Assembly: GCA_021807965.1 (NCBI GenBank)
Contig: JAKBCI010000012.1
Coordinates: 1 to 15,054, forward strand
Length of the DNA: 15,054 bases
Direction of reading: 5' to 3'
From: Actinomycetes bacterium
Lineage (GTDB): Bacteria; Actinomycetota; Acidimicrobiia; Acidimicrobiales; RAAP-2
Below are positions 7,032-12,974 of this stretch, one piece after another. Numbering within the stretch: position 1 is the first letter of the stretch; each line of letters opens with the position of its first letter. The notes under the pieces are model-generated. The model did not search any database. It was not told the DNA's origin and was given only the letters and a program-made list of their open reading frames with translations. The translations under genes and the position numbers were made by a program.

Positions 7032-7060
7032 TTGATATATATCACGGTACTTAGTACACT
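7032..7060 (+). promoter_or_regulatory. arsM promoter with overlapping dyads (candidate ArsR operator)
   Basis: TTGATA (7032-7037), a 17-bp spacer and TACACT (7055-7060) form a good sigma70-type promoter. A perfect 12-bp palindrome TGATATATATCA (7033-7044) overlaps the -35 box, and an 11-bp dyad GTACT-T-AGTAC (7047-7057) overlaps the -10 box. Either is well placed for repressor binding. The predicted transcript starts near 7067, leaving about 26 nt before the arsM ATG. Confidence 0.7.
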
Positions 7061-7092
7061 CGGTGCCTAGCGAACGGCTCAAGGAGATCACC

Positions 7093-7887
7093 ATGACGAG
7101 CGAAACCAACGCCACCGAGATTCGCGAGGCCGTGCGGCGACACTACGCCGCGGCCGCTACGCAGCTAAGCGCCGCCAATTCGACCGTCGCGTCGTGCTGC
7201 TCAGCGTGCAGCGATGACGCAGCTGGCACCTCAGCGTTCGGTAGCGCCTGCTACGACGACGAGACGTCCCGACTCGTTCCCGGTGGCGCGTTAGCCGCCT
7301 CCCTCGGCTGCGGCGTTCCAACGGCCGTCGCGGACTTACGCCCCGGTGATACGGTGCTCGATCTTGGCTCGGGAGCCGGGACCGACGTCTTGATTGCGGC
7401 GCGCCGCGTCGCCCCCCACGGACGGGTGATCGGGATAGATATGACTCCCGAGATGGTCGAGCTCGCGTGGCGCCACGCGAGCGAAGCAAACGTCACCAAC
7501 GTCGTGTTTCTGCAAGGCTTCCTCGAAGACTTGCCGGTTCCCGACGCCAGTATCGACGTCGTCATGTCGAACTGCGTCATCAACCTCGCCGGCGACAAGA
7601 ATGTCGTGCTTCGCGAAGCGGCCCGCGTGCTTCGCCCCGGTGGACGGTTGGCAATCTCCGACGTCATCGCCGATGAGGACCTTGATGACGCGACACGCGC
7701 CGACGTGGCCCTGTGGACCGGCTGCATAGCGGGAGCGTTGACGCACGCGGAATTTGCGGTCGCGCTCGCCGCCGCTGGTCTGACTGACATCGAGATCACC
7801 GAGACCCATCGAGTCCACGCCATGGCGTCATCGGCGATTATTCGCGCCCGTCGGCCCAGTGGAGAGGTCGACGAGGTCCACCGCTAG
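7093..7887 (+). CDS. arsM: Arsenite S-adenosylmethionine methyltransferase
   Basis: Methylates As(III) with SAM, a cytoplasmic detoxification step producing volatile or less retained methylarsenicals. 264 residues. The SAM-binding motif is VLDLGSGAGTDVL (88-100), followed by GIDMTPEMVE (114-123). The arsenic-binding cysteines expected for ArsM are visible: C53 in GSACY, C161 in SNCVINL and C211 in WTGCIAG. There is an additional CCSAC cluster at 35-39. ATG 7093 is fixed by AAGGAG (7081-7086). It lies 84 bp behind arsR but has its own promoter. No arsenite efflux or arsenate reductase gene is in the window, so methylation may be the only local arsenic function. Confidence 0.94.
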   Translation: MTSETNATEIREAVRRHYAAAATQLSAANSTVASCCSACSDDAAGTSAFGSACYDDETSRLVPGGALAASLGCGVPTAVADLRPGDTVLDLGSGAGTDVLIAARRVAPHGRVIGIDMTPEMVELAWRHASEANVTNVVFLQGFLEDLPVPDASIDVVMSNCVINLAGDKNVVLREAARVLRPGGRLAISDVIADEDLDDATRADVALWTGCIAGALTHAEFAVALAAAGLTDIEITETHRVHAMASSAIIRARRPSGEVDEVHR

Positions 7888-7893
7888 ACCGAA

Positions 7894-7918
7894 CGTTCCG
7901 CAACGGCGGGGCGGAACG
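7894..7918 (+). terminator. Hairpin after arsM
   Basis: CGTTCCGC (7894-7901) pairs with GCGGAACG (7911-7918), an 8-bp perfect stem with a 9-nt loop, 6 nt beyond the arsM stop codon. No T-run follows, so it is a terminator-like hairpin rather than a classical intrinsic terminator. Confidence 0.5.
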
Positions 7919-8186
7919 GCCACGCGTCGCGACTCGCCGACGGGCGACGCTTGGAGCCGTCGGTGGTCGCGCCAACAACCGGCTTGCACGGGCGCGAATC
8001 GTTACCCGACGCACCCCGTGGCCGTGGCACCGTGGGTCAACCAGACTAGCGTCGGTTCGAAGAACCGTTACACGGGGCCGACTTGAGGTGGGACCGCTCA
8101 GCGCTGCTCTCGTGCCGGTGAAACACCCGTCGCGTACTGCGTCGCATCGTAGCCGGGCCGTGCCGTGCCGTGCAATACTGGCCGCG
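7919..8186. other. Non-coding stretch between arsM and the PIN gene
   Basis: Apart from the arsM hairpin, I see no convincing gene in the 299 bases after arsM. It holds a small hairpin CGGTTC-GAA-GAACCG (8053-8067). Near its right end TGC followed by AATACT (8174-8179) is an extended -10-like element exactly 7 nt before the PIN-gene GTG. No antitoxin-like small ORF is seen. Confidence 0.45.
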
Positions 8187-8600
8187 GTGACCAGGTACGT
8201 GATTGACGCCGCCAGTCTTGTGCGTATCGCCGCCGACGGCACCCCTATCGCCGATGAACATCAACTAGTCGCACCGGGATATATCCGCACTGATTCGCTG
8301 GCGCTGGTACTCGACTCCGTGCGCCGAGGCGAACTTAGCGATGAGGCGGCGCTTCGCCTTCACCAACGGATGACCACGGTGAAGATCCGTCTCCTCGGTG
8401 ATCGCGTCTCGCGACGAACCGCGTGGGAGATCGCTCGCCGTCACGACGGCGTGTCGATCCGAGACGCGGAATACGTCGCTATCGTTAAGTTGCAAGCGGA
8501 CGCGCTGATCACCCTCGACGACCGACTCGCCGCTCTCGCGCGCGGACTCGTGGCGCTGGCACCATTCGACGCCCTGCACGGAACCGTCGCCGCTGATTAG
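8187..8600 (+). CDS. PIN-domain protein (VapC-like ribonuclease fold), orphan
   Basis: 137 residues with the PIN pattern of spaced acidic residues that bind Mg2+/Mn2+: D7 in YVIDAASLV, an acidic residue near 36 (TDSLALVL), D93 in SIRDAEYVAIV, and D111/D112 in LITLDDRLA. This order and spacing match VapC-type RNases. The usual Glu of the second position appears as Asp or is displaced. GTG 8187 is chosen because the PIN fold starts at once, and because AATACT ends 7 nt upstream, consistent with a leaderless mRNA. No antitoxin gene lies upstream or downstream, so a functional toxin-antitoxin pair is not supported. Confidence 0.72.
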   Translation: MTRYVIDAASLVRIAADGTPIADEHQLVAPGYIRTDSLALVLDSVRRGELSDEAALRLHQRMTTVKIRLLGDRVSRRTAWEIARRHDGVSIRDAEYVAIVKLQADALITLDDRLAALARGLVALAPFDALHGTVAAD

Positions 8601-8635
8601 CGCCACCCAGACCGACGGTCGGCGCGACGCCGTGA

Positions 8636-9454
8636 CTAGATCGATCGCAGCAGTGTGACTAGACCTTCGACGTTGGGCGCCCAATGATCCGCCGCCATCG
8701 CGACCGCGTCTGCCTCGCTCAGCGCTGCGCCACCCACGATGATCGGCACGGACACCCCCGACGCGCGAAGCGTCCGAACGAGCGACGCCGCTGACGCGCG
8801 ATGTTGCGCGGCGGTGACGCTAATAACGGCGGCGCGCAGGTTCTTAGTCGTCGCTGCGTGCGCCGTGAAGGCGTCGTTGGGCACGTCCGCGCCGAGATCG
8901 ACCACGTCAAAACCCTCTGCGCGAAGCATGTCCGCAACCATGGCCACGGGCAGCCCGTGGCGCTCTCCCGACGGCGCGCCAACCATCACCGTCGAGACGT
9001 GCGGGAAACGTGGTCGGAATTGGGGGCCCATGCGTCCAACCAGTCGGTACATGACGACCGTCGCGCGATGTTCGTCGGCGACGGTAAGGCGTCCGTCGGC
9101 CCAACGCTCCCCGATCGTCCGCATCGCCGGGGCGAACAGGTCGACGTAGACCCGCGTCGCGCTCGCGCCGCCAGCGAGGGCCTCAAGGGCAATGGCCCAG
9201 CTGCCGGCCTCATCACCCGCAACGAGTCGCGCCGTCAGACGATCAATCGAGGAGCGGCGAACGGGCCCCTTCGAAACGCCGCGGAACGCCGCGGAACGTG
9301 ACGCTTCGAAGCGTGCGACCTCATCATCGTCGACCAGCCACTGCGCTCCGTCCTGGCGCGCGACGAGACGTCCCGTGCGAACGTAGCGGTAGGCCGTCAT
9401 GTAGTGCACGCCTAGCCGGTTCGCCACCTCGGTCAACGTGAGGTCGTGGCTCAC
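8636..9454 (-). CDS. B12-binding regulator, CarH/LitR-like photoreceptor with excisionase-type HTH
   Basis: 272 residues. The N-terminal domain (5-52) is an excisionase/MerR-like helix-turn-helix, TLTEVANRLGVHYMTAYRYV. A linker (53-70) leads to a four-helix capping domain carrying W118-x9-E128-H129, the signature of adenosylcobalamin photoreceptors of the CarH/LitR class. The B12 Rossmann domain follows: E164-R-H166 (the lower-ligand ExH motif), SVT (212-214) and GG (241-242). Such proteins bind DNA in the dark as AdoCbl tetramers and let go in light. The residue after W118 is Ala, where Thermus CarH (from memory) has the His that ligates cobalt after photolysis. GTG 9454 overlaps the SDR stop as GTGA, so it is the coupled last gene of its operon. 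Confidence 0.85.
   Translation of the reverse strand: MSHDLTLTEVANRLGVHYMTAYRYVRTGRLVARQDGAQWLVDDDEVARFEASRSAAFRGVSKGPVRRSSIDRLTARLVAGDEAGSWAIALEALAGGASATRVYVDLFAPAMRTIGERWADGRLTVADEHRATVVMYRLVGRMGPQFRPRFPHVSTVMVGAPSGERHGLPVAMVADMLRAEGFDVVDLGADVPNDAFTAHAATTKNLRAAVISVTAAQHRASAASLVRTLRASGVSVPIIVGGAALSEADAVAMAADHWAPNVEGLVTLLRSI
9275..9298. repeat. 10-bp tandem repeat inside the B12 regulator gene
   Basis: AACGCCGCGG is repeated at 9275-9284 and 9285-9294, followed by a partial AACG (9295-9298). It encodes part of the linker between the DNA-binding and sensor domains (about residues 53-60). The unit is not a multiple of three, so gain or loss of one copy would shift the frame. Confidence 0.7.
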
Positions 9455-10404
9455 TCGCCCCCTTCGTGGCGCAGGTCGATCGCGCCACTTCGTGACACGC
9501 AGTAGTCCCAGAGCTTGGCCCGCTCCGCTGGCGTATCGCTCAGCCGCGTCGTGGGGAGTCGGTGAATGGGCCGAGCGCGACGATCGAGCCACAAGCCACC
9601 CGGGGGAATCGAACCGCGGCACGTGGCCAGCCACGCGATAGTGTCCGCACCCTCGGCGCTCGTACGCACGAACGGTCCGAGCAGGCGACGAAAGACGGGC
9701 AGTGACGCACGCAGTCCGGGCGTGTCGGCCCATCCGGGGTGCACGGCCACCATGGTCACGCCACGAGCCGCAAGCCGCGGCGCCCACCAGCCGACGAGCG
9801 AGACCTGCGCGCGCTTCACTCTCGCGTACGCGGCGACGCCGTCGTAGTCTCGGGGCGCTGGCTCGAGCGCCGCCACGTCGAGCCGTTGGGTGTACATGCC
9901 CCCCGACGTAACCCAGATCACTCGGGCCTGCCCTACTTCGAGTTGTGTCTCGATGAGCTGGGTAAGCAGAACGGGACCGAGAAGCTGCGCCGCGACGGTG
10001 CTCTCTATCCCCTGTGCGCTCTCGGCGCGGTATCGGTTCAGGGTTCCCGCGTTGTGCACGAGCACGTGAATGGCGTCGAGTTGGCACAGTCGTTTCGCGG
10101 CCCGGCGTACGGCATCGAGGTCCCCGAGGTCGGCGACGACAACCTCAACGCTGGGGTTTGCCGTCGCCGCCACAATGTCGTGACGCGTCCGCTCACCACG
10201 CTCCGCGTCGCGCACGACCATCACGACACGCGCACCGACGCGAGCCAGTGCCATCGCGGTTTCGCGTCCCAGTCCCGACGTGGCGCCGGTCACCACGACC
10301 GTCGCTGCGTCCAAGCGATCAAACAGCGGCGACCAATGGAACAGCCGTCGTCTCACGACGATGCCGACACGCGAGAAACTGCCGATCACCGAACGCTCGA
10401 GCAT
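9451..10404 (-). CDS. Short-chain dehydrogenase, DHRS12-like
   Basis: 317 residues. NAD(P)-binding TGATSGLG (39-46), NAG (118-120), catalytic Ser in WVTSGGMYTQRL (S167) and Y193-x3-K197. The stretch VHPGWADTPG plus the SSGGM-like segment and EGADTIAWL closely follow the DHRS12 branch of SDRs rather than fatty-acid-reductase types. The substrate is unknown; the setting suggests a lipid. ATG 10404 lies 25 bp after the SRPBCC stop and is preferred over the upstream frame, which runs through that gene. The stop overlaps the B12 regulator start by 4 bp. Expressed with the SRPBCC gene from the shared divergent promoter region. Confidence 0.87.
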   Translation of the reverse strand: MLERSVIGSFSRVGIVVRRRLFHWSPLFDRLDAATVVVTGATSGLGRETAMALARVGARVVMVVRDAERGERTRHDIVAATANPSVEVVVADLGDLDAVRRAAKRLCQLDAIHVLVHNAGTLNRYRAESAQGIESTVAAQLLGPVLLTQLIETQLEVGQARVIWVTSGGMYTQRLDVAALEPAPRDYDGVAAYARVKRAQVSLVGWWAPRLAARGVTMVAVHPGWADTPGLRASLPVFRRLLGPFVRTSAEGADTIAWLATCRGSIPPGGLWLDRRARPIHRLPTTRLSDTPAERAKLWDYCVSRSGAIDLRHEGGE

Positions 10405-10429
10405 CCCGTCAACGAACAGGGCAACGGCG

Positions 10430-10876
10430 TTAGGCGGCCGCACGCGGCGCCCCGAGTAACTCGCGCAGCGAATCACGAGCGCGATCGCCGATACGTCGAA
10501 ACACGAGACCCAGTATCGGGTTCGCAATCGCCGCCACGCCGCGAAAGTGCAGTTGGGCGTCGTAGGTCACTTCACATCCGCCGAGCCACTCGTTAAACGT
10601 GAGCGTATCGACCGACTTCAGCCAGGTGGTCGACGCGACAAACTGAACTCGACTAGTGGCCTCGAATTGCGTGATGCGGTAGCGCAACGTCGATTGACGG
10701 CGCCCCACCTTCACGTCGAGCTCAAACACGGCATTGACGTCGATTGGCCCACTCCCCAACCGACGGGCACCAACAACCCCCGGATCCCACTGCGCGGCGT
10801 TCGCGAAATCGCTGAGGTACGCGAAGGCGTCCTGGGGCCGCCACGACGAGGGAATAACGGTGGTGTAACGGGGCAT
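10430..10876 (-). CDS. SRPBCC (START/Bet v 1-like) family protein, possible lipid binder
   Basis: 148 residues with the SRPBCC opening pattern: MPRYTTVIPSSWRPQDAFAY, then YLSDFANAAQWDPGV, a Trp-Asp segment typical of polyketide-cyclase/dehydrase-like members. The C-terminal helix is FRRIGDRARDSLRELL. These proteins form a hydrophobic pocket that carries or modifies lipids or polyketides; catalytic residues are not obvious. ATG 10876 is chosen over 10912 because AAAGG lies about 7 nt upstream and the fold starts there. It is the first gene of the leftward operon and faces the FAD enzyme across 62 bp. In LitR/CarH-linked clusters such proteins recur next to CFA-like genes (from memory). Confidence 0.82.
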   Translation of the reverse strand: MPRYTTVIPSSWRPQDAFAYLSDFANAAQWDPGVVGARRLGSGPIDVNAVFELDVKVGRRQSTLRYRITQFEATSRVQFVASTTWLKSVDTLTFNEWLGGCEVTYDAQLHFRGVAAIANPILGLVFRRIGDRARDSLRELLGAPRAAA

Positions 10877-10902
10877 TGCGCAACCTTTATGTCGAGTCGG
10901 AT

Positions 10903-10938
10903 TTGACAGCACCTACTTTAGTACTAAATACTAGTGAC
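10903..10938 (+). promoter_or_regulatory. Promoter and operator region of the lipid-modification operon
   Basis: Perfect -35 TTGACA (10903-10908), 18-bp spacer, -10 AATACT (10927-10932), then 6 nt to the GTG at 10939: a leaderless start. The spacer holds a perfect 12-bp palindrome TTTAGTACTAAA (10917-10928) and a second dyad TAGTA-N5-TACTA (10919-10933). TACT recurs at 10914, 10922 and 10929. A repressor here would block RNA polymerase directly. The same 62 bp must also hold the leftward promoter, which I cannot place with confidence. Confidence 0.7.
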
Positions 10939-12234
10939 GTGCCACCCTACCCTCGCACCCAATCCATTGCCGTCGTCGGCGCCGGCGTGTCCGGCCTCGT
11001 AGCGGCCCACCTCTTGCACCGTCGAGCGCGGGTCACGCTGTTTGAAGCCGGAGCCCACCTCGGCGGCCACGTCAACACGGTTGACGTCATCGACGGCGAC
11101 CGGACGCTCGCCATCGACACGGGCTTTATCGTCTACAACGAGCCGAACTACCCAGCCTTCAGCGCGCTGCTCGCGGAACTGGGCGTTTCGACGCAGGCGA
11201 GCGACATGAGCTTCAGCTTCTCGTCGCTCACCACCGGCCTTGAGTACCGCGGATCGAACCTCAACACCTTGCTGGCCCAACGCCGCAACCTGCTGCGTCC
11301 CTCCTTCGCGCGCATGATCGCCGACGTGCCGCGCTTCAATCGCGACGCGAGGCGCTTACTCACGAACGGCGACCTCTCGCTCTCACTGGGCGAGTTCTTG
11401 GGGCGAGGGCGCTACTCGCAACCCTTCGTCGACAACTACCTCATTCCGCTGGGCGCGTCCATCTGGTCAGCCGATCCGAGCCTTTTCGAGGAGTTTCCTG
11501 CCGTCGCGTTGGCGCGGTTCTTCGAGCGCCACGGGCTCATCACCCTGGGCCGCCGTCCCCAGTGGCGAACGGTTACCGGCGGGGCTCGCCAGTACGTGCG
11601 AGCCATCACTGACTCGCTGGGCGAGCGAGTGCGAACGAACTGCGCCGTCAGCCGTATCGAGCGAGACGACGGCGGCGTCACTCTCTACGTGCGGGGGACC
11701 CGCACCGGCGAGCGATTTGATCGCGTAGTCATCGCGACGCACGCCGATGCCGCGCTGGCCATGCTCGATGAGCCAAGTGGCGCCGAGCGAGCGGTGCTCG
11801 GCGCGTTTCGGTTCCAACCAAATCGAGCGACCCTACACACCGACGCCCGGCTACTGCCGCTCCGGGCGCGAGCCCGAGCCAGCTGGAACTACCGCCAGCG
11901 CAGCAGGAGTCAGCGGTTGCCAGTGCTTACCTACTACGCGAACCGACTCCAGCAACTTGACGCCGAACGGGACTACTGCATCACGCTTAACGCCGATGAC
12001 GCTATCGATCCCTCACAGATTCTCGCGTCGTTCGACTACTCCCATCCGGTCTTTGACGAGAGCGCACTGCGCGCCCAACGTCGACACGGCGATATTGACG
12101 GCGTGCGTCGTACGCACTACGTCGGGGCGTACTGGGGATACGGATTCCACGAGGACGGTGTTCAGAGCGCACGCCGCGTGGCCGAGCGTCTGCTACGTGA
12201 CAGCGTTACGGCTGACGTAGTGTCGGCCCGATGA
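10939..12234 (+). CDS. FAD-dependent amine oxidase-like protein (putative fatty-acid desaturase, COG2907 type)
   Basis: 431 residues. The N-terminal dinucleotide motif is SIAVVGAGVSGLVAAHLL (9-26), with the acidic FAD ribose ligand in VTLFEAG and GGHVNTV after it. Conserved downstream blocks include DTGFIVYNEPNYPAF and the C-terminal HYVGAYWGYGFHEDGV, characteristic of the flavoprotein family found with DUF1365 and CFA-like genes. A relative, UfaD in Rhodobacter sphaeroides, desaturates methylated fatty acids on the way to furan fatty acids; assignment to that reaction is inference. GTG 10939 is chosen because promoter spacing predicts transcription starting there. The stop overlaps the DUF1365 start as ATGA. 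Confidence 0.9.
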   Translation: MPPYPRTQSIAVVGAGVSGLVAAHLLHRRARVTLFEAGAHLGGHVNTVDVIDGDRTLAIDTGFIVYNEPNYPAFSALLAELGVSTQASDMSFSFSSLTTGLEYRGSNLNTLLAQRRNLLRPSFARMIADVPRFNRDARRLLTNGDLSLSLGEFLGRGRYSQPFVDNYLIPLGASIWSADPSLFEEFPAVALARFFERHGLITLGRRPQWRTVTGGARQYVRAITDSLGERVRTNCAVSRIERDDGGVTLYVRGTRTGERFDRVVIATHADAALAMLDEPSGAERAVLGAFRFQPNRATLHTDARLLPLRARARASWNYRQRSRSQRLPVLTYYANRLQQLDAERDYCITLNADDAIDPSQILASFDYSHPVFDESALRAQRRHGDIDGVRRTHYVGAYWGYGFHEDGVQSARRVAERLLRDSVTADVVSAR

Positions 12235-12974
12235 GTTTGGCCGCACTCTACGAAGGAATCGTGGTCCACGAGCGTGTGGTGGCGCCGGGCCGGCGCTTCA
12301 GGTTTCGCGTCGCGATGCCGCTGATGGACCTCACGGCCGCCGACCCGAGCGGACTCGCCCCGCTGTGGCGACGCGAGCGACGCGCGCCCATGTCTTTTCG
12401 CCGCCGCGACTACCTGGGCGATTCGGCAACGCCGCTCGCCGACGCCGTGCGAGATCTCGTTGAGGAGCGTACGGGACGTCGCCCGAGCGGTCCGATCGGA
12501 CTCCTCGCGCACCACCGGACCTGGGGCTGGGTCTTTAACCCCATCGCCCTCTACTACTGCTTCGACGTCGATGGGTCCACCCTCACAACCGTGGTCGCCG
12601 ACGTCACCAACACCCCGTGGGGCGAGTCGCACGCCTACGTCATCGACCTGCACGACGCGACCACCGACTTGCCTGAGCAGCCGAAAACCTTGCACGTGTC
12701 TCCCTTTCTCCCCATGGACCTCGCCTACCGGTTCCACGTGACCGCGCCCGGACCGCACCTCGACTTCGGGGTAACGGTCGTGCGCGGGACCGACGTGGTC
12801 TTTCGCGCGGCGCTCTCGTTGCGTCGGCGGCCGCTCAACCGTCGCTCGGTGTTCGGCGTACTCGTACGCCGCCCCTTCCTCACTCATCGAATTTCACTCG
12901 CCATCTACCGACACGCGGCGTGGCTCTGGCTCCGGCGCGCCACCTACGTCGCGCACCCGACGCCCGTATCATGA
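12231..12974 (+). CDS. DUF1365 family protein
   Basis: 247 residues matching DUF1365: the opening ALYEGIVVHERVVAPGRRFRF, MPLMDLT, RRRDYLGD, then the signature GLLAHHRTWGWVFNPIALYY (98-117) and VVADVTNTPWGESHAYVI. The late block LPMDLAYRFHV is also typical. The biochemical role is not established; the family almost always lies between a flavoprotein of the COG2907 type and a CFA-like methyltransferase, implying a shared lipid pathway. Both ends overlap neighbours by 4 bp (ATGA at 12231-12234 and 12971-12974), indicating tight translational coupling. Confidence 0.92.
   Translation: MSLAALYEGIVVHERVVAPGRRFRFRVAMPLMDLTAADPSGLAPLWRRERRAPMSFRRRDYLGDSATPLADAVRDLVEERTGRRPSGPIGLLAHHRTWGWVFNPIALYYCFDVDGSTLTTVVADVTNTPWGESHAYVIDLHDATTDLPEQPKTLHVSPFLPMDLAYRFHVTAPGPHLDFGVTVVRGTDVVFRAALSLRRRPLNRRSVFGVLVRRPFLTHRISLAIYRHAAWLWLRRATYVAHPTPVS

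Noticed and set aside
8040..8110. Possible tRNA because of GGTTCGAA at 8054-8061
   Set aside because: The T-arm does not pair (the sequence folds as a 6-bp hairpin with a 3-nt loop), and no acceptor, D or anticodon arm can be fitted on either strand.
7919..8600. VapBC toxin-antitoxin pair
   Set aside because: No antitoxin-like ORF with a ribbon-helix-helix or AbrB-type pattern is found upstream of the PIN gene.
8601..8635. Dyad GACCG-A-CGGTC (8610-8620) as a terminator between the PIN gene and the B12 regulator
   Set aside because: The 1-nt loop cannot form a hairpin and there is no T-run; at best a short protein-binding dyad.
9739..10596. 285-residue plus-strand ORF antisense to the SDR and SRPBCC genes
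   Set aside because: Composition is Arg/His-rich with no recognisable motif; the opposite strand carries complete SDR and SRPBCC signatures.
12162..12887. 241-residue minus-strand ORF across DUF1365
   Set aside because: Antisense shadow of a strongly conserved gene; no start signal or family motif.
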